Below, one piece after another: positions 1 to 11,100 of a stretch of 64,000 nt of DNA. The stretch is from Istiophorus platypterus (Eukaryota; Chordata; Actinopteri; Istiophoriformes; Istiophoridae): positions 19,060,480 through 19,124,479 of the forward strand of contig CM029124.1 of NCBI GenBank assembly GCA_016859345.1, given 5' to 3'. The position numbers were made by a program, and so were the translations under genes. Under the pieces are notes generated by a model. That model made no database searches. It was given only the letters and a program-made list of their open reading frames with translations, and had not been told where the DNA came from. Each line of letters starts with the position of its first letter. Position 1 is the first letter of the stretch.

Positions 1-329
1 CCAATCTCTCATCATTACTTATCATTACTTATGCACTGTTTACTGTGGAGTCTCTTTACACCATGTTAGAGTCATATTAAGTTACTGCACATGCAAACAG
101 AACATCCTCTTACCGCTTTGCTTTAAAAGTGCTCAGCTGGCAAAACATGAGGGGGCTTTATTGTGAATCACTCACATGGTTCCAGATTGTTCATCTCATG
201 TATGTTCAAACAAGACAACAGTTTAGTAATGCACAGGTCAGGGTTTTGTTTAATACCCGCCCCCATCCGACACATTACCTGCATAAATATGCATTAATCA
301 GCCCCCCAGCCTGCAAACCCCAAACTTCC

Positions 330-1320
330 AGCTGGTTTAAGTCCTACTTATCAGATCAATTTCAATTCATGCACGTTAACAATGAATCCTCCATCTACTC
401 AAAAGTTAGTCACAGAGTTCCACAAGGTTCAGTGCTTGGACCAGTTCTATTCCCCATATATATGCTTCCCTTAGGCAATGTTACAAGCAAACACTCCATA
501 AACTTCCACCGTTATGCAGATGACACCCAATTGTGCCTGTCAATGAAACCTGATGAAACCAATCATTTAGCTAAACTTCAAGCATGTCTTCAGGATATAA
601 ATGTCTGGATGACCAGGAACTTCCTACTATTGAATTCCGATAAAATGGAAGTTATTGTGCTTGGCCTGCAATACCTCAGAAACACATTATCTAATGACAA
701 ACTTACTCTAGATGGTATTGTTCTGGCCTCTAGCACCACCGCTAGGATTCTTGGAGTTGTCTTCGATCAGGACACGTCCTTTAACTCCCACATAAAAAAA
801 ACCTCAAGGACAGCCTTTTTTCACAAAATCAGATACATCCTTTCTCAAAATGATACAGAAAAACTGGTACATACTTCTAGGCTTGATTAATGCAACTCCT
901 TATAATCAGGCTATCCCAATAAAACATTAAATTTGTCTCCAGCTGATTCAGAAGGCTTCTGTGAGAGTATGGACAAGAACCAGAAAGAGAGATCATATCT
1001 CTCTTGTGTTAGCTTCTCTGCATTGGCTCGCTGTGAAATCCAGAATATAATTTAAAATCCTTCTCCTCACCCACAAAGCCCTTAATGGTCAGACACCACT
1101 CTATCTTAAAGAGCTCATAGTACCTTATCATCCCAGTAGAGCACTTCACTCCCAGAATGCAGGCCTACTTGTTGTTTCTCAGAGTCTCCACAAGCAGAAT
1201 GGGGGCAGAGCTTTCAGTTATCAGGCCCCTCAGCTGTGGAACCATCTTCCAGTTTGGGTCCAGGAGGCAGACACACTCTCCACGTTAAGAGTCGGCTTAA
1301 ATCCTTCCTTTTTAATATAG
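330..1320 (+). pseudogene. L2-like reverse transcriptase remnant
   Basis: The frame open to 890 carries RT motifs: SWFKSYLSD, VPQGSVLGP near 420-450, and the catalytic YADD box at 513-524. It then has NFLLLNSDK and GVVFDQD. It stops with RLD followed by TAA at 888-890, where related elements continue with Tyr-Cys-Asn-Ser, so a Tyr codon appears to have become a stop. Downstream blocks with the usual C-terminal character (SLHWL, KALNGQ) are in shifted frames and separated by further stops. The element's endonuclease part is missing. Confidence 0.8.
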
Positions 1321-1942
1321 CTTATGGTTAGAACTGGCTCAGCATTAGCTCAAGCTATTCCTTCACTATGCAGGTATAGACTTAGACTGTGAGGGGGGCT
1401 TCCCATGATGCACCTACCCCCCACCCCCCCACCCCCCCTCAGTTTTGGACTTTCTCGTCTCCTCCTGTCACTTTTGTGCGGGTTTTTTGCCTGTGATGCT
1501 GCAGAGTCTGGATCCATGGCAGCAGACCATCTACTGCCTCATGAGCCTGACCAACACCCACTGCTTTAAATATTACAACTATTACTGTTACCATTTCATT
1601 TAGTCCTATTAGTAATATTATTAGTCCTGTTAGTATAACTATAGTATAAATAGCTATTAGTCCAATTATTGTGCTATACTCTCTCCTCCCACCTCACTCT
1701 CAACTCAGCCGGTCGAGGCAGGCTTCCGCCCACCATGAGCAACAATCTGTTCAACATTTCTACCTGTCAAAAGGAAGTTTTTCGTTACTGCTCTCCTCAG
1801 GTGCTTGTTCATGGGGGAAATGTTTAGTCTCTGTAAATAATAACTATAAAGAGTCTGGTCTAGACCTGCTCTATATGAAAGTGCCCTGAGATAACATCTG
1901 CTATGATATGCACTTTACAAATAGAATTGAATTGAATTGAAT
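330..1942 (+). mobile_element. Decayed L2/Maui-like LINE, 5'-truncated
   Basis: This non-LTR retrotransposon copy lies inside wdr11 intron 5, antisense to the gene. It has reverse-transcriptase remnants (about 330-890), C-terminal ORF remnants (about 890-1320), a 3' UTR and a terminal (AATTG)n tail at 1925-1942. The tail follows a GTGCCCTGAGAT-type end typical of teleost L2 elements. A poly-C interruption lies at about 1419-1437. It is unlikely to be mobile. Confidence 0.85.
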
Positions 1943-2451
1943 AGCTGCAGGCATGTAGGCCTGTGTCGGCATATCTCATGCATAATAATAAGTTGATCCC
2001 CACATCAAACCTCCACATGTGTATCAATCCAAACACCACCCTATGTTATCCTTTATAGTCCGCTAATGCCGATTATTGATAGCCAGGGCATAAGAGGACA
2101 TGTACCCTCTGGTGCGGCCTTGAGTGACAGAAAGAGTGAGAGGGAGGGAAGAGAAGCTGGACAAGTAATCACAGTCTAGCCTATTTCATCTAGTGTTTTT
2201 GTAAGTTAGTTATGACTTAGATAGAAAGCTGTTCTGTCACTTTTTGACACAACCCATCGAAACCCATGATATTTTCTAGTAGGCCTCCCTTAACTTGGCC
2301 TACCTGCAGGTTACGGGTTGACTCGCCCGTTACTGCAACAGTGAGTTTTTCTGGTTGCACTGTAAACAGCTCACCGATTGCTCTTTTGTTGTATTTGTTA
2401 CACGTTTGTTGCTTAAGGAGTTTTTGCTGCCCCCGAATTCTGTGCTGTGCT

Positions 2452-2465
2452 GTTACCATGGTAAC
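2452..2465. promoter_or_regulatory. Perfect palindromic RFX-type X-box
   Basis: GTTACCATGGTAAC is a perfect 14-bp palindrome and matches the RFX consensus GTNRCC...RGYAAC with no mismatch. It is in wdr11 intron 5. Binding is an inference. Confidence 0.4.
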
Positions 2466-2585
2466 CACAGGTGTATGAGATCTTGACAATTACAACTTAA
2501 ATGTTTATTGAATAATTCATTGCTTTTCTAGTTTTCAGTAATAATAAATCTAAATATTACATGTCTGACAGTTTGGATTACTTTA

Positions 2586-2588
<3 letters not shown>

Positions 2589-2662
<74 letters not shown>
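2589..2662. repeat. (GT)37 microsatellite
   Basis: Uninterrupted dinucleotide run of 74 bases in wdr11 intron 5. Open frames across it are repeat artefacts. Confidence 0.98.
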
Positions 2663-2666
<4 letters not shown>

Positions 2667-4330
2667 GATTGAACGGGCATGCTGGTGTGTGAGTGTGAAA
2701 CCGATTTCTGTCATCTTGATAAACGGACCAAATCTGTGCCGGGTAACAACCAGATTAATGGCTTCCTGATGTGACACTAATGTGCATGATATAGTACTGT
2801 ATACAACGCATTTCTGTTAACAGTCCGGGAAAGCAAAGTCTTGTTTAAATCTCCCATCTATCAACTGGAAGCAGACAGAGGCGGAGAGGAGGGATACTGT
2901 AACGCTGAACATGATGAACACCCAAACCCAACATAAAGACAAAGGCAGACTGAGGTGAATACAGCATTTTTGACAAGAGCAATTACCACTGTGTGAAAGG
3001 TGAGGGAAGAAGGTGTCACATACAAATAGAAAACACAAAGACTAAAATGGACATGACAAGAGAGGTAAGAGAGAAAATGAAGACAAGTAAGATTAATGGG
3101 GTGTTTGTTGTAAAAGCTGACTCGGTGGGAGGACAGAGAGGCCAGGGTGCTACTCCTATAAATAAGCCTGTTTGACAGTCACAACCACTCAGGCAGGAAG
3201 CTGCCAGCACATCAAACAAGGCTCTGGTTCCTTATCTGTCACAACTTTTTGTAAAGTAGTGCTTTATAGAGTTTCACACATCTGTCACTTGATGTTATAA
3301 AAATCAGGTTAGCCACTTCTTCGTGTGCGTTTCATTATTTCAACACAATGTAATACTGCCAGCTGAAAAATCTTTCCCTGTTCATTAGGGAAATGTTAGC
3401 CCTTCATCTCCTGACACTCCTTTATCACCAGATTTAAGCATAACTGATACGGCAGCTTTAACCCCAAAAAAATTATTGATAAGTTTCAAACCTTGATGGA
3501 AAAAAGACTCAGCTGTAAAGCAAACTCTACCCTGAGTGAACAGACAAGCTTTCCCATGTAAGTCATCACAAAATCCATTGTAATCTCCAAAATCAAACCA
3601 TATTATTTCATCCTGTTACAAAAACATCATTTCTGAAAAATCTGCGCAGAAAATTTGTTTTATGTGTCATGTCATTCCGCACAAACAGATAAGCTCTCAC
3701 AATTCACTTTCAACAGCTCAGTTCACTGAAAAAAGGGAGAAGAGCAGCACAAGTCGAGAGCTCATTAAAAAAAATGCCACATCGTTATGTTAATGTGCTC
3801 CCAAGACGTCATCTTCTGCTTTGTATTTTACACTCATATCTAATGGATGGAAACTGAATATGTTGTCTAGCAGAAAAGGACATCATACAATCACCGCATG
3901 CTGACACATGCAGATTCACCACAAGTCAGCACATTCATACACTTTGTAGTCGAAGAAGCCTGAGCCTAAAAAATTGTCTGATTAAATTAACTCTGAATAA
4001 AATTCCATTTAGGTGAATTTGATACACATGATTAATTAATATAAAAGCTAAACATAGATGGGAATTTGATGCCATAAATTAAATTTTAGAGGAAACATTT
4101 TAGACCATCAGACAATGAATTGATTGTGAAAGATATGATGCTGCATATGTCAGTACTTGAGTGGTCAGATTTACACATTTTGGTTTCAGAGATAAAACAA
4201 GCAAAATGCTCAACAATCACAATCACCAGGGTATGTAGTTGTGAAGAGCATTTCAGTTTTCCCCTGTAGAAGCTTTCTAAACATTCTAAAATACAATTAC
4301 TGAGGTTAAGTGTAATTCAGTGGCTCTTAC

Positions 4331-4532
4331 GTGGGTTTTTCATTGGTGATGAGCACTTTGACCTTGTTTAGGGCCTTCTTGGCACCAGTAGGGGCCGGGG
4401 CAACAGTGGGAGCAGGTTTGGTGTGGGCGGGGCTCGCATGGGGGCTGGCGATGTAGACCTTTTTACCAGCACTGCCTGGGGGTTTGGAGTGGGAAAAGTC
4501 TGTGATAAAGACTATTCCTTCGCTGGTCAGCA
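4331..4532 (-). CDS. wdr11: wdr11 coding exon 5
   Basis: Acceptor CTCGGCAG| at 4533, donor CCCAC|GTAAGA with its GT at 4330-4329. It encodes Leu176 to Pro242 and two bases of the next codon: LLTSEGIVFITDFSHSKPPG, then a Pro/Ala-rich linker, then GAKKALNKVKVLIT. No exon 6 was recognised to the left, so the following intron probably covers 1-4330 and continues out of the window. Confidence 0.95.
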
Positions 4533-7500
4533 CTGCCGAGGAAGAGTACAAAAACATTAGAAAGATGCTTATAAATATCACAGCAAGACAAACTGCCCAA
4601 AAAAAGAGAGAAATATGAAAAATGAGAAATAACAAAAGATTCAACGGTTAGGATAACAGAATGCCATGGTTCTCTCTAGACATAGAAAAGTGTCTCTGAT
4701 ACGTGTTAAGAAATACTCAGGCAGAATATTGAATTTCTTTGACACTGAGCTTGATGAATTATAAAAACAAGTGCTCCAGTTACAAGATAGAGACATGAGT
4801 ATATGTTGGCAAAAAAGTAAAATGGTAACTAAATTAGAGCTGAGTGATATTTTTGGACAGCATGTCGTGCACCTACATGCCATGTTTGACGGGTCAAAGG
4901 GGTCAAAAGAAAAGGAGAGGATGTTCTCAGCATAGCTCTTCTTCCACAGCTTGGTGCCTGTGTCTCCGTTCCACAGGACAATGTAGTTAGGAGGGTGGAC
5001 GGCTAACAGCAGATCACGAGACGCATCCTGATTCCACAACCACTCCAAGTCTGACAGGGAAACAAAGGAAGACAGAAAGGAGACTGTGGTAATGAAGAGG
5101 ATGGAGACGTATTGTGCACCAGGAGGAAAGACAGAGAGTGACTGGAAGAGCATCTTAATGAAAACAAATAGCCAACAATAGAGTAACAGCTTAAAGTTTC
5201 TCCTTTGCAGTGCTGGCTGAGCAACGTCCGACTCCTGTCACGAGCTGAGAGACAAGAAAATCAATTTAAACCTGCATGATGGGGGATTCTAGAAGATCCC
5301 TTACCTTGGATAGGTTTGGAGTGCTCCTGGATTTCACAATGTGCAGTGCCGCTGACCACATCCCACACTATGATCTTCCCTGAGGCATCTCCTGAGGCCA
5401 GTCGTAGACAGTAGGGTGAGCTCAAGTTGTGGTAGTAGTTTTCTCTAGACCATTTCACCTACCAAACACAAAAAAAATGCTAAGTGTCTGGTGGAGGCAA
5501 TGAAAGGAATTCCACATTGTGCCATTTGTATTCAACTATTCCTGCCCTTTTTTTAATTTGTGTGTGTGAGTCTGTGTATGCTGATTTGGTGTTCATTGTT
5601 GCATTTCCCTAAGTTTTTTAAGCCTTGTTTTAAAATTATTTGATCAAGTTGTTTTTATGCTAATGTTAAGCACCTTCAACCGCCATTTTGTATGAAAGGG
5701 CTTTATAAATAAAACAAAAGCTTAAAAGTTACAGTATATTTCTGAAATAGAAGATGAAGAATTTCACTAATTACACAATAGATGCCACAATCTCCTCGAT
5801 AACTAGAGACATATCCTGAGCAGTTGTTAGTGATTTTACGGATTTTGACTAATGACTACAGTCCATGTAAATGTGGGCTTAGGAGAGAAAAATAAGGAAA
5901 AACTGGAGAAATGAGATACAGACCCTATAAGAAACACACAACATTGAAATGAAGCCAATGCAAGTTCTATACCAAAAAAGACAAATGACTCAAGTTCAAA
6001 CAATGCTGACCTTAATACTGGGTTATAAAAAAATTACTCAATCAATAAGTGTGTCTTTGTTTTTATTTTATTAAAAGCACTAAAGATATCTATAGCTTAA
6101 AAATCATACACCACATGAATATATCCTGACTTAAAGTGCAACAGGTTAGTTTTATGTTTCTGCCTCGGAGAATCAGACACTTTTTATGGCTGAGAAAAAC
6201 CAAACAGAAAAATACTGAAGGAAATGTCCCAAAACAGATTCTTCATCCAATATATTCATCTCACATTAATCAGGCCTACCTGTCACAAAAATGTTTTTAA
6301 CCTGCACTTAAAATTTTCTACACTAACCTGTCAGTTCTTTTTTTGTGGCTTTTTTTTAGTTTTTTTCTTTAACTGCTCAACGTATAGTTTAAAAACTATA
6401 TTTTTTAATCCATTGGAGCAGAGCTGCAACTATTGATCAGTTAACTAAATGGTAAATTGAAAGAAAATTAACTGACAACAATTTTTAGAATGGATTGATT
6501 ATTCTACTCTTTTACCAAGCAGAAATGCAAAACATTTGCTGGATCCACATTCTAAAATTGGAAGATTTGATGCCTACCTATTTCTTGTTTCATGAAATAA
6601 CTTTGGCTTTTTGATAGTTGGACATCACTCTAGGCTCCAGGAAATTGTGATGGATATTTTTAAGATGTTTTGTACACTAAACAATTGATAATTTAATATG
6701 AGGAAATAACCAAAATGGTGATCAAAAATGAAAGCAGTTGTTAGTTGCAACCTACTATACAGCTAAACAATCACACAGATGAAAAAAACCCAAACTAGGA
6801 AACTCACTTTGACCACGTTGGCTTTGTGCCTTTCTAGAACCTGGATGGTCTGGGCTGTCTTTGGATCGATGATGAGAATACTGGAGTGACATCCCTGAGC
6901 GATTAGCCCCTGCCAACCCCTACAGTGCATGAGAGCAACGGGGAAGGGGAGGAAGAGGAGGAAGAGGAGTGCAAGAGATAAAAAGAAACTGAATGTTGAG
7001 GCAAGTGGGAAAGAGCTGAAAGATCTTTCCAATGCAGAATAAAAGAGATAGTCTGTAAATGGGAGACTGAAATAAAGCCAAATATTGAGACCATGTATAT
7101 CAATTTTTAGAGATGTGAATTTAAACACTGTGTAAGATAATATCAATGAATGTGCCTATTTGGCCTGACCCTAGTTCATGTACCCTCTCCTATCACTAGG
7201 GTAACTTAAACACTGTGTCTGCATTACAATATCCTGCTCTCCACCTCATGTGTATATGCATCTTGAGCCTTCAGTTTGCATACAAGGTCTGCATTCATAT
7301 GTAGCTGGGCTGCACAAAAATCACGCCAGAAATACAGATCAAATGCTTAAACTCCATTACTACAAAATACAAAGTGAGGGGTATCTGTTGTGAATATTGC
7401 GACATTTAATATCTGAATCATTTCCGTGTGGAATAAATGTGGAATAAAAATTGGTGCTTGAGCTACCCTTGTCTAAAATAGAAATAGTTCAGGTAGCTTT

Positions 7501-7929
7501 ATTGGATTTTTAAGTTTAGTCTAAATGAAGTCACACTGCAGTCAGACACTCCGTTGCACAACTGTTGGAAGAATAAGGATAACGGAATTCATCAGGCCCG
7601 GAAAAATGTCACATCACATCACATGACAGAGGACACACTACACGTCCCTCTGTTTTGTGGCGGAAAATCCACATAATCAGCGTCAGTTAACACTGACATC
7701 TTCATAAGTAGCAACAAAAGGAAACGATGTAATGAAACGCATACAAATTGATAAGACGGTCTTGCATTTCATCTGTCAGTCGCACATCTTGACCGTATTG
7801 ACCAGCAACAACATTATGCTAGCGGCTGAGGTGCAGTACTCACCAATCCACCGCGGTTTTATTCTGCAAATTGAGAGTGCCAGTCAACGTCCGAGCCGCG
7901 AGTTTGATATTCACGGTGTAAGGAATCAT
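4331..7929 (-). CDS. wdr11: WDR11 (WD repeat-containing protein 11), 5' part, coding exons 1-5
   Basis: Gene-level span of the visible coding part, read right to left. Five exons (7844-7929, 6808-6919, 5305-5458, 4877-5050, 4331-4532) join in one continuous frame of 728 nt: residues 1-242 plus two bases of codon 243. The family length is about 1220 residues, so only the first beta-propeller region is here and the rest lies left of position 1. Diagnostic stretches are VDWGWQGLIAQGCHS, LERHKANVVKVKW, KIIVWDV, DASRDLLLAVHPPNYIVLWN, SFDPFDPSNMALLTSEG and ALNKVKVLITNEKPT. All introns are GT-AG. From family knowledge, WDR11 forms a trans-Golgi complex with FAM91A1 and C17orf75 that captures endosome-derived vesicles. 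It is also tied to GLI3 and Hedgehog signalling, and to human hypogonadotropic hypogonadism. The ATG at 7929-7927 has A at -3 and begins MIPYTVN, matching the conserved N-terminus. No frameshift or stop is seen, so the gene appears intact as far as visible. Confidence 0.96.
4877..5050 (-). CDS. wdr11: wdr11 coding exon 4
   Basis: Acceptor CTGTCAG| at 5051, donor GCAT|GTAGGT with its GT at 4876-4875. It encodes Asp118 to Ala175 and one base of Leu176, including WLWNQDASRDLLL, NYIVLWNGDTGTKLWKKSY and FDPFDPSNMA. Length is 174 nt. This is among the most conserved parts of the family. Confidence 0.96.
5305..5458 (-). CDS. wdr11: wdr11 coding exon 3
   Basis: Acceptor GGTAG| at 5459, donor CAAG|GTAAGG with its GT at 5304-5303. 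It encodes residues 67-117 and one base of Asp118: VKWSRENYYHN, then a WD-type strand KIIVWDVVSG, then EIQEHSKPIQ. Length is 154 nt. Confidence 0.95.
5590..5722 (+). mobile_element. Degenerate LINE/SINE 3' tail in wdr11 intron 2
   Basis: The string GTTAAGCACCTTCAACC, then TTTGTATGAAAGGGCTTTAT and AAATAAAAC, resembles the common 3' end of teleost LINE and SINE elements (AAGCACTTTG...TGCTATAYAAATAAA). The body of the element is not recognisable. Confidence 0.4.
6421..6752. mobile_element. Nonautonomous DNA transposon-like repeat with GCTGCAACTA ends
   Basis: The left end GAGCTGCAACTATTGATCAG and the right end GCAGTTGTTAGTTGCAAC are inverted copies of one another. They match the ends of a widespread teleost nonautonomous repeat whose interior is AT-rich and noncoding. 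It lies in wdr11 intron 2, between exons 2 and 3. Assignment to hAT or another superfamily is uncertain because no target-site duplication was verified. Confidence 0.6.
6808..6919 (-). CDS. wdr11: wdr11 coding exon 2
   Basis: Acceptor TGTAG| at 6920, donor AAA|GTGAGT with its GT at 6807-6806. It completes Trp29 and encodes residues 30-66, GWQGLIAQGCHSS...RHKANVVK. Length is 112 nt (1 + 37 codons), ending in phase 0. It forms the first WD blade together with exon 1. Confidence 0.95.
6920..7843 (-). other. wdr11 intron 1
   Basis: Intron of 924 nt with GT-AG ends. A purine-rich stretch at about 6939-6975 (GGAAGAGGAG-type) is the only notable composition. No exon or known repeat was recognised. 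Confidence 0.6.
7844..7929 (-). CDS. wdr11: wdr11 coding exon 1
   Basis: Encodes residues 1-28 and two bases of Trp29, beginning MIPYTVNIKLAARTLTG and ending TAVDW across the junction. The ATG is 7929-7927 with context ataATG. The donor is TTG|GTGAGT with its GT at 7843-7842. The exon sits in a local CpG-bearing patch, as expected for the first exon of a housekeeping gene. Confidence 0.93.
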
Positions 7930-8110
7930 TATTGCTCGTAAGAATTTAGGCTACATTAACAATTTTTTAACCAAAAGCTCCTAAAATAATCAGCTTCTGT
8001 GATTCTGCTCTGTTGTAAATTCAAACAGGAAGTGAAACGGTGTCTCTAAACGGAACGCCGTGCGGAAACAAATCCCAGGGTAACAAGGTTCCAAACCTGA
8101 CTTTCACATC
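7930..8110 (-). promoter_or_regulatory. Probable wdr11 promoter and 5' UTR
   Basis: The sequence directly upstream of the wdr11 ATG is modestly enriched in CpG across 7850-8070 within AT-rich DNA. It carries an ETS-type core, CAGGAAGTG, at 8026-8034 on the plus strand, about 100 bases from the ATG. No TATA box is evident. The placement is inferred from gene structure and no start site can be read directly. Confidence 0.5.
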
Positions 8111-11100
8111 CTCCGTCTTAACTGTTCTTTCTAAATTAATAGGTTCTGTTAAAATCTCAAATATGAATTCTACTGTAATCGTCTGTTTTGTTCTTTCTGT
8201 GACTATACAATCTCTTCATTATAATTTATAAAACCTGACAAATGAAAATATTCTCCTATTGTATTGTTTTGATCAGTTGTTTAACTGATAATTTTATTGT
8301 CCAATGGAATTTAATTTATAAATGAAAACTAAAACCAAATTTTAAACAAGTAAACAAGATGACAGTGATTATCATATGATAGTTTAACTGGAATCTTGTC
8401 ATCGCAGAAATCGTTTTTCAGTTTTAACGGAATGTCACCAAGTAAATACAAAATATAATTAGAGAAAATGTGCTACCCTTGTTTTTTAGATATTCTGTTT
8501 CATTTGTGCCATACAAATTGTATAAGAACTTATTAAATAATTTATACCATCCAGTGATAAACACTTGTCCCAGAAACTTAGTTTTTGTCCTAATTTATCC
8601 TTGTGTGAGGCAACCCTGGGATGCAGAAAAATCTGAGATTCTTGTGAGGCCCAATGCAGCTCAGAGTGGGTGTGCTGCAAGGAACAGTGTCCCACAGGAA
8701 TATAGTGATGTTATATTCTCGTCTGATTGGCTCAGAAACATCACACAAGGGAATCCAGTGGATGGCTTTTGGCCACCACAGCTGTGCATCTTAAATAAAA
8801 ACTACTTTATATATCCACTGGCAGTTCAGACTTAAAATCTATCTGCTTTTTTATTTGGCAGTACTTTCCTCCCTGCAGTTCCCTACACAAGCTGGCATAA
8901 TGGGTGACAGTGCAGAACACTCAGCCATTACTTCGGAGAAAGAACTGTGTCCTGGATGAGTCATATATGGGGTTAAAGTTTAAAGTTATAGGTTTGACTG
9001 ACAGCCAGCTTTTAGTTTATAACACCTTTGACACGCACATACAATCCCTAATATCTAGTATGTTCTCCTGTCCAAATCTGGATCCTCCAATTTTATCTAA
9101 CATTGGACACTTATTCTGACAACTGAAATTAACTTCTTTCACCATCTAAGCCTGTATTTAATTTGCTTGCACTTTCTGTGGCAGAGTCCTGTCATACATA
9201 TTTTTCTTTATATGATTTTCTCAGGTTAGGGATAAGAGGAGTTGCTCACTCTATTTATCAGTAAAATAGGCCATATTTCAGTGTGGAACAGTTAATAAAA
9301 ACACTTAACCAGAGTCTTTTGTTCCGTAAAAAAGGTAGACTGTGACATTCTAACAGAAATTAGCCTTCAAGTTAGAGATCCTTTCATCCAAGGAAGTTGA
9401 ACTGAGACAAACCTTGCAGTGCAACACAAAGAAGATATAGCAAAATAGTTAATTCTATAGTGAGGAAATAAAGGTGCAGAAATAATAAATAAATGGGACA
9501 ATATAGTTTATTGATTTACTAAATGGTGGATGGCCATATTTGACTAATTCCCGTTAAACTTCATGATGGCTGTTATGAAAGACAACATTTCCTTTTTTTC
9601 CACAGTACTAACTATGAGGCAAATTTCTTTCATTTGTAGAGACACTGTAGTAGAGTAACTGACAAAAGATATGAAAAAAATCTCTTATTGTAAAATACTT
9701 TTCTGTCCTGATTTACTGCTTATTCAAATTGTGGTTCCTTGGTTGCAAATTCATCACCATTAATGGAATTCTTTTTAACACAAGAGAACCAATCTGTTAT
9801 TTAAGGCTAGTTTCTACAGGGAATTGTCCAAAAATATTCCCCTTTTGCATTTTGATTACATCAAATTCTGCATTTTCAAACTGCATTTTGTGATACAGTC
9901 ACAACATTAACCTTACTAATCTTTAAAAATTATTCTCATTCTCTTGGTATATTGCTTGATCTAAGTACAAATTACAGATCCATAGGGAAAAGCAATTCCA
10001 ATCTTCTCATATTCCCTCTGTGGCAGGCAGACCCAATGAGCATGTTTCACAGCCCTCCTTGCCACATGGTTATTGGATTTTGTTAACAATCCCCTTTAGC
10101 TCTTTCCTGATTTGCATGTTAATTGTCAATCGGTTGACTCAAGATTGCATCTCACTTTACATCCTCGATATTTGATTGTCTGTAAAAATCATCCTGCAGT
10201 AAAGGCTTTCTTTACACTCAATGTACACGTCCAGAATCCATCACATTCATCATAATTATTGCAGGCCTGCTGTCTTTGGGAAAACTGATCAGCAGATATA
10301 GAATTATTAGACTATTTTTCAACCACTCCTGAGGCTCACATTCTTAAATTTCAGTCAGACATATAGCTGGTTTCCATATTAAGATTTGCAAGGTTGTGAC
10401 TATACCTTCAACAGGTTATGATTGAAATACATTGTAAACATCCTCATTATATGACAAGATATCTCATTACCTTGTTGCTGGAAAAAGTCAGATCTCACAT
10501 TGTCTGGAAACTGGGGGGGACAGTGCCTAAGAGATTGCATTTAAGCACATTGCTTTAAAGTTACTTTCAACTTCTTGAACTGATACATTTGTTGGTATAG
10601 AAGGTGACTTTCGAAGGAACTGAGGGGGAACAGTAGCCAGTTGATGCATGGAAATGAAATTCATATTGATCTACTTATCTGAGTGAATGAGACCCCTGCC
10701 AAGCATATGTCCCAAAAAGTGAAGGTGGCTCTTTCAGAATGATGGGTCTGGGTTGTCCTTTTCAGCTGGTGGTCTAATATCATGTACATGACATCCCAAG
10801 CTCAGTTCTGTCTAGGGATAAATGTCAGCCTATGTCTTTTAACAATCTATCATTCATGCTCAAACTACCTCTAGATGTGCTTCTATTATAGAGCATTACA
10901 AATGTGTTGTCAGCACATCCATCTGCTGTTGTCAATGCAACCTGCTGTTCACTATGGTACAGACTTGTAGCAGTGCTTTTATTAATGTTATCACATTAAG
11001 ACTCTGCATCTGATTTCCATTAAACACACTGGACATTAGTTCGTTTTACATTACAACTAACACTGCATTCTGGCCTTTTTTGACTAGTACGAGGGAGAAA

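Larger units (their letters stand above)
1943..4330 (-). other. wdr11 intron 5 (visible part right of the LINE)
   Basis: Noncoding sequence with no WDR11 exon recognised in any frame. It contains an RFX-type palindrome (2452-2465), a (GT)37 microsatellite (2589-2662) and otherwise unremarkable AT-rich DNA. Confidence 0.6.

Noticed and set aside
8470..8835. 121-codon plus-strand frame near the wdr11 promoter
   Set aside because: GTG start, no family resemblance, and the minus strand is open as well. It is treated as chance.
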